Source of the DNA: DATJMJ01 sp035508795
GTDB taxonomy: Bacteria > Actinomycetota > Acidimicrobiia > Acidimicrobiales > Palsa-688
Direction of reading: 5' to 3'
NCBI GenBank assembly: GCA_035508795.1
Contig: DATJMJ010000140.1
Location: forward strand, 1 to 12,943
DNA length: 12,943 bases
This document shows positions 1 through 5,197 of this stretch, one piece after another. Under the pieces are notes generated by a model. That model ran no database searches. It was not told the DNA's origin and saw only the letters and a program-made list of their open reading frames with translations. The position numbers and the translations under genes were made by a program. Positions within the stretch are counted from its first letter, which is position 1, and the number at the start of each line of letters is the position of its first letter.

Positions 1-1318
1 GCTTCAGGAACACGACGTGCGCAGCCGAGTCGACGTTGAGGATCGGCATGCCGTAGATCGGGCTGCCCGGGTCGTTGCGCGCCGCCGGGTTAACGACGTC
101 GTTCGCGCCCACGACCAGCGCCACGTCGGTGTTCGAGAACTCGTCGTTAGCCTGCTCCATCTCCTCGAGATCCTCGTAGGGTGCGTCCGCCTCGGCGAGC
201 AACACGTTCATGTGGCCCGGCATGCGCCCGGCGACCGGGTGGATGGCGTAGGCGACTTCGACCCCGCGGCCCTCGAGCGCCCGTGCAAGCTCGACAGCGA
301 CATGCTGCGCCTGCGCCACCGCCAGGCCGTAGCCGGGGACGATCATGACTTTGCGCGAGTAGGCGAGGAGGGTGCCGATGTCGCTCGCGTCCCCGCTGCG
401 CACGCTGCGTTGGTCGGCGGCGGCACCACCCGCCGGGCCGGAAGACGCCGGCGCCGCTCCGAAGCCACCGAGGATGATGTTGGGCAGCGACCGGCCCATG
501 GCGTCGCTCATCATCTTGGTCAACAAGGCGCCCGAGGCTCCCACGAGAGTCCCGGCGACGACCAGGATCACGTTGTCGAGCACGAAGCCGTCGGCGGCCA
601 CCGCCAGCCCGGTGAAGCTGTTGAGCAAAGAGATGAGGACCGGCGTGTCGGCCCCCCCTACCGGGAGCACCACGCCCGCACCGAGAGCCAGGGCGACCAC
701 GGTCAGGAGGAGGATCGCGACCAGGTGGGGTGCGACCACGATGACCACGCCCAGCCCGACCACCGCAACGGCAAGAACGGCGTTGACGACCTGCTGGCCC
801 GGGTAGAGGACCGGCCGGCCGGTCATGAGCTCCTGCAGCTTGGCGAACGCCAGCGCGCTCCCCGCAAAAGATATGCACCCGACGGCGAGGGCAAAGAGGA
901 CCTCCACCCCCTTCTGAGCGGGCACGCCCGTCGGGAGGTCGTGGAGGTACTCGGTGAGCGAGATCACGGCTGCGGCCCCGCCGCCGACACCGTTGAAGAT
1001 GGCGACAAGTTGTGGCATCCCGGTCATCGGCACGCGCCGGGCCGTCGGCACCGCCACGAGGGCACCAAGGCCCATGCCGGCCCCGATCACCCAGTCGTGG
1101 CCAGGGTCCTGGACGACGAAGCTGAGCGCCACAGCTATGACCATGCCCGCCACACCTACGAGGTTGCCGTAGCGGGCGTTGCGCGGGGAGCTGAGCGCCT
1201 TGAGGGCCAGGATGAAGCAGGCCGCCGACACCAGGTATATAGCCGTCAGGCCGTCAGCACTTATGTGGACCGCTGATACCAGCGTCTGTGCCACCGTCCC
1301 TGTCACCGTCGGTATCAC
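1..1318 (-). CDS. pntB: NAD(P) transhydrogenase subunit beta, C-terminus cut by window edge
   Basis: Membrane subunit and NADP(H)-binding domain of the proton-translocating transhydrogenase, which uses the proton-motive force to reduce NADP+ with NADH. I translated the minus strand from a GTG at 1318-1316 and read 439 residues without a stop to the left edge. Family landmarks are clear: an AIFNGVGGGAAA-like segment at residues 107-118, GGADTPVLISLLNSFTGLAV at 221-240, the NADP-binding GYGLAVAQAQ at 329-338, GRMPGHMNVLLAEA at 364-377 and GANDVVNPAA at 404-413. The first 270 residues are mostly hydrophobic segments. E. coli PntB has about 460 residues, so roughly the last 30 are missing here by truncation at the edge. 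The GTG overlaps the pntA2 stop by 4 bases (GTGA), indicating translational coupling. The exact start is the weak point: GTG codons 5 and 9 are alternatives and no strong Shine-Dalgarno is visible. Confidence 0.95.
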   Translation of the reverse strand, partial: MIPTVTGTVAQTLVSAVHISADGLTAIYLVSAACFILALKALSSPRNARYGNLVGVAGMVIAVALSFVVQDPGHDWVIGAGMGLGALVAVPTARRVPMTGMPQLVAIFNGVGGGAAAVISLTEYLHDLPTGVPAQKGVEVLFALAVGCISFAGSALAFAKLQELMTGRPVLYPGQQVVNAVLAVAVVGLGVVIVVAPHLVAILLLTVVALALGAGVVLPVGGADTPVLISLLNSFTGLAVAADGFVLDNVILVVAGTLVGASGALLTKMMSDAMGRSLPNIILGGFGAAPASSGPAGGAAADQRSVRSGDASDIGTLLAYSRKVMIVPGYGLAVAQAQHVAVELARALEGRGVEVAYAIHPVAGRMPGHMNVLLAEADAPYEDLEEMEQANDEFSNTDVALVVGANDVVNPAARNDPGSPIYGMPILNVDSAAHVVFLK

Positions 1319-1698
1319 GGCTTGGGCTCGACCTTCCCGCCGGCGGAGGGGGGTACGCCCTGTCCTGGACTGCTTGCTGCCCGCTCACCCGGGCCCGGGG
1401 CTTGCGGTCGGCCGGGCTGGCGTCCTTTGAACATGTCGAGCATCCTGTCGGTCACCACCACGCCCCCGACGATGTTGAGCGTCGCGAGGAAAACGGCAAC
1501 AAAGGCGAGGGACATCTGAAGTGCGCCCTGGGCGTCTGAGGCGATGACCATCGCCCCAACCAGGATGACGCCGTGTATCGCGTTGCTCCCCGACATCAGC
1601 GGGGTGTGCAGGATGCTCGGCACCTTGGAGATGACCTCGAACCCGAGGAACGCAGCGAGCGCAAAGACAACGAGGAGATCTATCGCGTCTGTGATCAT
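1315..1698 (-). CDS. pntA2: NAD(P) transhydrogenase subunit alpha 2 (membrane part)
   Basis: Small membrane subunit (127 aa) carrying the transmembrane helices that in E. coli form the C-terminal part of PntA. Here it is a separate gene, as in the three-subunit enzymes known from Rhodospirillum rubrum. Three hydrophobic segments are visible at about residues 6-25, 37-55 and 60-83. The conserved stretches KVPSILHTPLMSGSNAIHGV (25-44) and NIVGGVVVTDRMLDMF (75-90) match the family. Residues 91-127 form a Pro/Gly-rich, probably disordered cytoplasmic tail that is longer than usual. The ATG at 1698 overlaps the pntA1 TGA by 4 bases (ATGA), and its stop overlaps the pntB GTG by 4 bases, so the three genes form one translationally coupled operon. 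Confidence 0.94.
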   Translation of the reverse strand: MITDAIDLLVVFALAAFLGFEVISKVPSILHTPLMSGSNAIHGVILVGAMVIASDAQGALQMSLAFVAVFLATLNIVGGVVVTDRMLDMFKGRQPGRPQAPGPGERAASSPGQGVPPSAGGKVEPKP

Positions 1699-2825
1699 TT
1701 GGCGCTTTCCTCCAGCGCAAGGCGCGCCGGCTCGTAATGGACCGTACCGTCGATGAGGACGGCGCTCTTGTCAAGGATTTCGTCGCTGTAATCGGGGGCC
1801 AGCTGGCCGTCTTTGACGAGCAACTTGGCAAACGAGCTGACGTTGCGGGAGTACAGGCTGCTGGCGTGCGTCGGCACAGTGGCTGCGAGCTCGGCGGCGG
1901 CGATGATGTGGACGCCGTTGAAGACCACTTCCTCGCCGTCCTTCGTCAGCTCGCAGTTGCCCCCGCTCCCCGCCGCGAGGTCGACGATCACCGACCCCGG
2001 TCGCATCGCGGCGACCATGGCCCCGGTTATCAGGACAGGCGCACGGCGCCCCGGCACGGCTGCGGTGGTGACGACAACGTCGGAGCCGGCGACGTGCGTA
2101 CCGATGAGATCCTGCTGGCGGGCCACGAAATCCTCCGACTGAGCCGAGGCGTACCCTCCCGAACCCTCCTGCGCCTCGAGCGACAGTTCGAGGAAGGTCG
2201 CGCCAAGGCTCTTCACTTCCTCGCGCGCCGCCGTCCTCACGTCGTAGGCGCTCACGACGGCGCCAAGCCGGCGGGCGGTAGCGATCGCCTGCAGGCCGGC
2301 GACGCCCGCCCCCATCACGAGCAACCTCGCCGGCGGCACCGTTCCCGCTGCCGTCATGAACAAGGGGAAGAGCTTGCTGAGCCGGTTGGCTGCCACCAGT
2401 ACGGCTTTGTAGCCCGCGATAGTCGCCTGCGAGGAGAGCGCGTCCATCACCTGGGCCCGGCTGATCCGGGGCACAAGCTCGAAGCTGAAGGCGGTGATCT
2501 TGCGCTCGGCGAGGCGCCGGACCACGTCGAGGTTGCTCCCGGGCGCCAGGAAGCTGAGCAGCGTCGCGCCCTCGGGCAGCAGGTCGGCCTCCTCCAGGCT
2601 CGGGGGGTTTACCTTGACGACGAGCTCCGCCTGCTTGTAGAGGGCCGCGGCGTCGCCCGCGATACTTGCGCCCGCCGCCTCGTACTCACTGTCGGGAAAT
2701 AGAGCGAGCTCGCCGGCACCGTGCTCTACGTGAATTTCGGCCCCGCTGATCCGCGCCAGCTCGGCGGGGACCAACGCGACCCGCTGTTCGCCGCGCCTAA
2801 TTTCTTTAGGAATTGCAAGTTTCAC
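1695..2825 (-). CDS. pntA1: NAD(P) transhydrogenase subunit alpha 1 (NAD-binding)
   Basis: Soluble NAD(H)-binding domain I of the proton-translocating transhydrogenase; related to alanine dehydrogenase. With the start chosen here it has 376 aa. It opens with VKLAIPKEIRRGEQRVALVP, typical of the family. The Rossmann motif GAGVAG is at residues 172-177 with the ribose-binding Asp in AYDVR (D195). The mobile-loop segment RQQDLIG is at 236-242, and VIVDLAAGSGGN at 279-290. I chose GTG 2825 because GGAGG (2835-2831) lies 5 bases upstream and the promoter (-10 at 2848-2853) puts the transcript start near 2841. The alternative TTG at 2840 would sit at that start with no ribosome-binding site. First gene of pntA1-A2-B, directly behind lsr2 on the same strand. 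Confidence 0.95.
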   Translation of the reverse strand: MKLAIPKEIRRGEQRVALVPAELARISGAEIHVEHGAGELALFPDSEYEAAGASIAGDAAALYKQAELVVKVNPPSLEEADLLPEGATLLSFLAPGSNLDVVRRLAERKITAFSFELVPRISRAQVMDALSSQATIAGYKAVLVAANRLSKLFPLFMTAAGTVPPARLLVMGAGVAGLQAIATARRLGAVVSAYDVRTAAREEVKSLGATFLELSLEAQEGSGGYASAQSEDFVARQQDLIGTHVAGSDVVVTTAAVPGRRAPVLITGAMVAAMRPGSVIVDLAAGSGGNCELTKDGEEVVFNGVHIIAAAELAATVPTHASSLYSRNVSSFAKLLVKDGQLAPDYSDEILDKSAVLIDGTVHYEPARLALEESAK

Positions 2826-2847
2826 CACAGCCTCCGACAAAATGGAG

Positions 2848-2877
2848 ACCCTATCGGTGGCTGGGCGGGGCGGTCAA
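2848..2877 (-). promoter_or_regulatory. Putative promoter of the pntA1-A2-B operon
   Basis: On the minus strand a -35 TTGACC (2877-2872) and a -10 TAGGGT (2853-2848) are separated by 18 bases, a fair match to the primary-sigma consensus. The expected transcript start is near 2841, about 16 bases before the GTG start of pntA1. The -35 lies between the lsr2 stop and pntA1, so the operon can be transcribed independently of lsr2. No operator-like palindrome is visible around it. Confidence 0.55.
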
Positions 2878-2884
2878 TTGTTGC

Positions 2885-3274
2885 TTAGCGGCGACGCCCC
2901 CCCTTGGATTGCGCCGAGTCGTAGGCTGCACGGACCTCGCCCGGGATCCTGCCACGGTCCCCGACGGCGTAACCCTGAGCGCGTGCCCATTCCCTGATCG
3001 CTGCTTGCGACTCCCCTCTCGGAGCTGCCGACTGGCGAGAAGAACGCGAGCTGCGGCCCGTTGCCGAGGCGCGGCGGCGGCCCCTTCCACCGCGTCCGGC
3101 CGAATGCCCAACAGCTGCAAAACGCTCAAGCTCACCTTTAACCTCGTCGAGGTGCTTCCGGCACAGATCGAGGGTGTAAGTCTTACCGCCATAGGTGAAC
3201 GAGACGGAGTCGGAGGCGTTGACCTCTCCGTCCTCCAGGTCGCAAGTAACGACGACTTGCGTGATCCGGGCCAC
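2885..3274 (-). CDS. lsr2: Lsr2-like nucleoid-associated protein
   Basis: Lsr2 proteins are the actinobacterial counterpart of H-NS: they bind AT-rich DNA, bridge it and silence foreign or conditional genes. Here 129 aa. The N-terminal beta/alpha oligomerisation domain spans about residues 3-55 (VSFTYGGKTYTLDL at 24-37). A Ser/Arg/Gly-rich linker follows (58-88), then the C-terminal DNA-binding Lsr2 domain: SQAAIREWARAQGY (89-102) and the AT-hook-like minor-groove motif DRGRIP (106-111). GTG 3274 is chosen because AAAGGGGA lies just upstream and residue 1 then falls where known Lsr2 proteins begin. A GTG at 3310 would add 12 residues but sits about 5 bases from the predicted transcript start. 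Unusual for classical Lsr2: Cys11 and the CRKH motif (38-41), resembling a degenerate zinc-ribbon variant of the N-domain. Confidence 0.9.
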   Translation of the reverse strand: MARITQVVVTCDLEDGEVNASDSVSFTYGGKTYTLDLCRKHLDEVKGELERFAAVGHSAGRGGRGRRRASATGRSSRSSRQSAAPRGESQAAIREWARAQGYAVGDRGRIPGEVRAAYDSAQSKGGRRR

Positions 3275-3321
3275 AGAATCCCCTTTCGGCTCCGCCGTGC
3301 AGTACGGCACGGCATTACGAC

Positions 3322-3351
3322 AGGGTAGTTGAGGGCGACGACAATTGACAA
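3322..3351 (-). promoter_or_regulatory. Putative lsr2 promoter
   Basis: The minus strand shows -35 TTGTCA (3351-3346) and -10 TACCCT (3327-3322) with an 18-base spacer. The transcript would start near 3315, giving a leader of about 40 bases before the GTG at 3274. The segment just upstream (about 3340-3430) is richer in A+T than the surroundings and holds a 10-bp palindrome at 3427-3436. It could be a self-binding region for Lsr2, but that is inference. Confidence 0.5.
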
Positions 3352-3426
3352 TTCCGGGCGCGAGTTAGCGCCTTGTGTACGACAACGCGAAGATGGCGGG
3401 TGATTTCGTTACTAACAATCCACAGG

Positions 3427-3436
3427 CGCATATGCG
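3427..3436. repeat. 10-bp perfect palindrome upstream of lsr2
   Basis: CGCATATGCG reads the same on both strands. It lies about 76 bases upstream of the lsr2 -35 and 58 bases from the tRNA 3' end, in a non-coding stretch. It could be a regulator site or chance; I cannot assign it. Confidence 0.3.
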
Positions 3437-3493
3437 ACGGTGAACGCGGGCACTTTCAACAAACACGCACATCTCGCGCCGGCGGTAATTTGG

Positions 3494-3569
3494 TGGTGGG
3501 CGCTGCGGGCCTCGATCCCGCGGCCTTCGCCTTGTAAGGGCGGCGCTCTTCCAACTGAGCTAAGCGCCC
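3494..3569 (-). tRNA. tRNA-Val (anticodon UAC), CCA encoded
   Basis: The minus strand folds into a complete 76-nt cloverleaf. The acceptor stem GGGCGCT/AGCGCCC is fully paired. The D stem is GCTC/GAGC around AGTTGGAA. The anticodon arm is CCGCC-CTTACAA-GGCGA with anticodon TAC (3536-3534). The T stem is GCGGG/CCCGC. The discriminator A and an encoded CCA are at 3497-3494. Anticodon UAC reads GUA and, by wobble, other valine codons. Two small oddities: the outermost anticodon-stem pair is a C-A mismatch, and the T loop is ATCGAGG, with A in place of the usual T54. It lies between whiB7 and lsr2 on the same strand. A TAAGGT box 5 bases before the 5' end is too close to be a normal -10, so its promoter is not clear. 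Confidence 0.95.
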
Positions 3570-3590
3570 GGACCACCTTACCAAGAGGCT

Positions 3591-3609
3591 CACAGGGCGC
3601 CTCCCTGTG
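3591..3609 (-). terminator. Possible hairpin after whiB7 (weak)
   Basis: CACAGGG (3591-3597) and CCCTGTG (3603-3609) form a perfect 7-bp stem with a 5-base loop, 65 bases past the whiB7 stop and 22 bases before the tRNA. There is no clear T-run after it on the minus strand, so it could be a weak or Rho-dependent terminator, a processing signal ahead of the tRNA, or chance. Confidence 0.25.
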
Positions 3610-3673
3610 CTCCCCGGCGTGCTCCTCCCGGCGTCGTTGCTGGCTTAGTTCGCGAGCCTCCCCGGAGCGGAGG

Positions 3674-4060
3674 TTATGCAGTCTTCAGGCGCTGCTCGAC
3701 GACCTCGAACCAGTCCGACGTCTCGAGCTTGATGGGTTGGGGCTGCGCCCCGGGCACGACTTTGGGCGGGCGTCCCCTTTTGCGCTTGAACGCGACGACC
3801 GCTCCGTCCGCAAAGAGCTGACCTCCCCAAACTCCCGCCGGCTCGCGCCGCTCGAGAGCGCCTTTCAAGCAGGGCCCGGCGAGATTGCAGGTCGCGCAGA
3901 TAGCTTTAGCGAGCTCGATGTCGGGAATTTCGTCCGAAAAGAACAGATCGGTAAGCGAGCCTGAGTTGTCGCGGCACGCCGCCTCCTGCCAGGAAAGCGC
4001 GGCCGCCTTGTCGATGTCGTATTCGTCGTAGTCGCTATCGGCCCAGCTGTAGGCGAACAT
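3674..4060 (-). CDS. whiB7: WhiB7-type iron-sulfur transcriptional regulator
   Basis: WhiB-family (Wbl) protein of 128 aa. The four cysteines that bind a 4Fe-4S cluster are C29, C55, C58 and C64 (CATCNLAGPC at 55-64). The WhiB turn GVWGG is at 76-80. The feature that points to WhiB7/WblC rather than other WhiB proteins is the basic AT-hook KRKRGRPPK at 92-100, preceded by GQLFADGAVVAF, closely resembling mycobacterial WhiB7. In mycobacteria and streptomycetes this regulator binds the primary sigma factor and activates intrinsic antibiotic-resistance genes after ribosome inhibition. A 28-residue tail follows the AT-hook and is longer than in M. tuberculosis WhiB7. The ATG has AAAGGA 7 bases upstream (4073-4068). 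Upstream lies a promoter, an upstream ORF and an intrinsic terminator, the expected layout for attenuation control. Confidence 0.87.
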   Translation of the reverse strand: MFAYSWADSDYDEYDIDKAAALSWQEAACRDNSGSLTDLFFSDEIPDIELAKAICATCNLAGPCLKGALERREPAGVWGGQLFADGAVVAFKRKRGRPPKVVPGAQPQPIKLETSDWFEVVEQRLKTA

Positions 4061-4076
4061 CTCCTGTTCCTTTCGC

Positions 4077-4105
4077 TCAACTCGTTACTCGGGTCCCATC
4101 GCTCG
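4077..4105. repeat. Direct-repeat copy B, between attenuator hairpin and whiB7
   Basis: On the plus strand this reads TCAACTCGTTA, an 11-base insert, then ATCGCTCG. The same two blocks occur at 4174-4192 (TCAACTCGGTA then ATCGCTCG, no insert). The two copies lie on either side of the terminator hairpin: one covers the end of the upstream ORF, the other precedes the whiB7 ribosome-binding site. In an attenuator, such paired sequences may compete for the same partner strand; no partner was identified by eye. Confidence 0.5.
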
Positions 4106-4107
4106 TT

Positions 4108-4149
4108 GCCAGACAAACAAAGAGGCCGCCGGGTAACCCGGCGGCCTCT
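4108..4149 (-). terminator. Intrinsic terminator/attenuator in whiB7 leader
   Basis: On the minus strand, a perfect 13-bp inverted repeat (arms 4149-4137 and 4133-4121, loop TTA) is followed at once by a T-rich run TTGTTTGTCTGG (4119-4108). This is a textbook intrinsic terminator, placed 24 bases after the stop of the upstream ORF and about 60 bases before whiB7, i.e. between the promoter and the gene it should serve. It therefore most likely works as a conditional attenuator. On the plus strand the hairpin has no T-run, so it is not bidirectional. Confidence 0.85.
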
Positions 4150-4173
4150 GGGCCAATTCTGCAAGTTTGCCGA

Positions 4174-4192
4174 TCAACTCGGTAATCGCTCG
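4174..4192. repeat. Direct-repeat copy A, at the 3' end of the upstream ORF
   Basis: Plus-strand blocks TCAACTCGGTA and ATCGCTCG, contiguous here and repeated at 4077-4105 with an 11-base insert. Read on the minus strand, this copy encodes the last codons and the stop of the upstream ORF, including rare CGA and TTA codons. It may supply the alternative pairing strand that decides between antitermination and termination. Confidence 0.5.
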
Positions 4193-4374
4193 CTTTGGCT
4201 CATCAGCCGCTCGGGGTGGCGGTACCACATGGTCGTAAAGGCTGCCCCCGGGATGGCCTTGTCGGCGCCATTAGCACCGGACAGACCGGACTTAACGGAC
4301 GGCCGGCCGGCATTTTGGCCCGGGGCGGCGGTAAGGCGCGCGGCAGCCAGCTGTGCTGATTGCTTGTTGCTCAT
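4174..4374 (-). CDS. Upstream ORF (leader peptide) of whiB7, 66 aa
   Basis: A small ORF that begins at ATG 4374 with a near-perfect Shine-Dalgarno AAGGAGGT (4390-4383) 8 bases upstream, the strongest ribosome-binding site seen in the window. It ends 24 bases before the attenuator hairpin. The peptide has no recognisable domain, signal peptide or membrane segment. It is rich in Ala, Ser and Gly, with a distinctive end AFTTMWYRHPERLMSQSERL (residues 46-65). Codon use is less GC-biased than in neighbours, with GCA, TTT, CAA, CGA and TTA codons, and the rare pair CGA-TTA lies 4-5 codons before the stop. Most likely its translation senses ribosome stress and controls read-through into whiB7. It could also act as a peptide in its own right; in-frame ATGs at residues 49 and 58 lack good ribosome-binding sites. 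Confidence 0.7.
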   Translation of the reverse strand: MSNKQSAQLAAARLTAAPGQNAGRPSVKSGLSGANGADKAIPGAAFTTMWYRHPERLMSQSERLPS

Positions 4375-4382
4375 GCCAGCTG

Positions 4383-4390
4383 ACCTCCTT
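4383..4390 (-). promoter_or_regulatory. Strong ribosome-binding site of the whiB7 upstream ORF
   Basis: AAGGAGGT on the minus strand is complementary to the 16S 3' end over eight bases and sits 8 bases before ATG 4374. It fixes the start of the leader ORF and shows that this region is translated, which the attenuation model requires. Confidence 0.75.
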
Positions 4391-4428
4391 CTGAGCGCGT
4401 CGTGCCCTGCGGCGTTAGTACTGCTCCC

Positions 4429-4466
4429 ATCGCAGCACGCCTGGCAACGAAAGTCAACTCAATTTC
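4429..4466 (-). promoter_or_regulatory. Putative whiB7 leader promoter with AT-rich activator site
   Basis: On the minus strand: AT-rich block GAAATT (4466-4461), three bases, -35 TTGACT (4457-4452), a 17-base spacer, and a weak -10 TGCGAT (4434-4429). Transcription would begin near 4422, giving a leader of about 360 nt before whiB7. In mycobacteria WhiB7 activates its own promoter by contacting an AT-rich element just upstream of the -35 through its AT-hook. The good -35, poor -10 and 3-base spacing here fit an activator-dependent, autoregulated promoter. The -10 assignment is the weakest part. Confidence 0.6.
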
Positions 4467-4603
4467 AGGGGCACCTAACGAGGCGGGCACCCGACGCCCG
4501 CGATGCCTGGCCCGGCACCGTTGCACGGCGTCCCCAATCGCTCACAGGCGCGGTGGCGAGGGCTCGCTCTCGGGGGCCTAAAGGTTGGCCTCCCGGGCGC
4601 CGC

Positions 4604-4609
4604 TAGCGT
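4604..4609 (+). promoter_or_regulatory. Possible -10 box for a leaderless transcript
   Basis: TAGCGT ends 7 bases before ATG 4617, so transcription would start at or next to the start codon. This agrees with the absence of a well-spaced Shine-Dalgarno. No convincing -35 is seen, so the call is tentative. Confidence 0.3.
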
Positions 4610-4616
4610 TGTAGGA

Positions 4617-5180
4617 ATGGCTGTAATCGACGTGGCGGGCTATGTCGCCGAACTGAAGGACCATGCCGTCGATCACGGGTTCCATGTCCACGACGAGCGA
4701 CACTTCGTCGAGACCTATTCGCTCAGGCAAGCCTGGGAAGTCGACCTCCACCCCGAGGAGGCGTGCAACGGGCCGCTCGACCTCCATCTCGCGCTCGAGG
4801 TCGACCCCAGGGTGTTGCTCTCGTTCGAAGACGCAGTCGTCGACCTGCCCGAGGGGACCGACCCGCCCGACGACTACCACTTCCCGCTCACGTTCACCTG
4901 GGCGCTCCCGCCGCTGCCTCACGGGCCGGACCTGCTCCACTTGGCTATCGACCTGGCGGGCATCGGCGGCATGGACTTCCCCGTGGAAGCGTCTGCTATC
5001 GACAGCTACCCCTCGGCGACCGACCCCGCCGAACGAAGGTTGACCGTGATAGCTCGCCAAAAAGTCTCGCTGGCCCGCGTGCTAGCCGGTGAAGAGCTCC
5101 TGTGCGACATTTTCGACAGGGCCCTGGCGGTGAGCCAGTTCCTGCTCGAGGCTGCTCCCGCCTGGATGAGCCAGGACTGA
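4617..5180 (+). CDS. Hypothetical protein, acidic, 187 aa
   Basis: I do not recognise a family. The ATG at 4617 begins MAVIDVAGYVAELKDHAVDH; an in-frame ATG at 4503 would add 38 residues of Pro/Gly-rich, non-conserved-looking sequence, so the shorter form is preferred. The product looks soluble: no signal peptide, no membrane helix, many Asp, Glu and His residues (HGFHVHDERHF at about residues 20-30), and a proline-rich middle (PLTFTWALPPLPHGPD). A final amphipathic helix runs through LLCDIFDRALAVSQFLLEAA. Codon choice has the strong G/C third-position bias of the surrounding real genes, which supports coding. It is divergent from the whiB7 leader; the two promoters lie within about 150 bases. 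A link to WhiB7 function is only positional. Confidence 0.75.
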   Translation: MAVIDVAGYVAELKDHAVDHGFHVHDERHFVETYSLRQAWEVDLHPEEACNGPLDLHLALEVDPRVLLSFEDAVVDLPEGTDPPDDYHFPLTFTWALPPLPHGPDLLHLAIDLAGIGGMDFPVEASAIDSYPSATDPAERRLTVIARQKVSLARVLAGEELLCDIFDRALAVSQFLLEAAPAWMSQD

Positions 5181-5197
5181 AGCCGAGCCCTGCTCTT

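Noticed and set aside
17..1276. Long plus-strand reading frame opposite pntB (419 codons)
   Set aside because: The translation is a low-complexity run of Arg, His, Asp and Gly with no family likeness, while the opposite strand encodes a clear PntB. It is a GC-driven antisense shadow.
1737..2702. Plus-strand reading frame opposite pntA1 (321 codons)
   Set aside because: Same pattern: compositionally biased translation antisense to an unmistakable transhydrogenase subunit.
2838..2840. TTG start for pntA1
   Set aside because: It falls at the predicted transcript start and lacks a ribosome-binding site, whereas GTG 2825 has GGAGG at proper spacing.
3308..3310. GTG start giving a longer Lsr2
   Set aside because: About 5 bases from the predicted transcript start, no Shine-Dalgarno, and the extra 12 residues are not typical of Lsr2.
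3440..3964. Plus-strand frame running through the tRNA and whiB7
   Set aside because: It crosses a tRNA gene and is antisense to a WhiB protein with all four cysteines.
4503..4616. N-terminal extension of the hypothetical protein
   Set aside because: Pro/Gly-rich and close to the divergent whiB7 promoter; no ribosome-binding site at 4503. The shorter start at 4617 is more likely.
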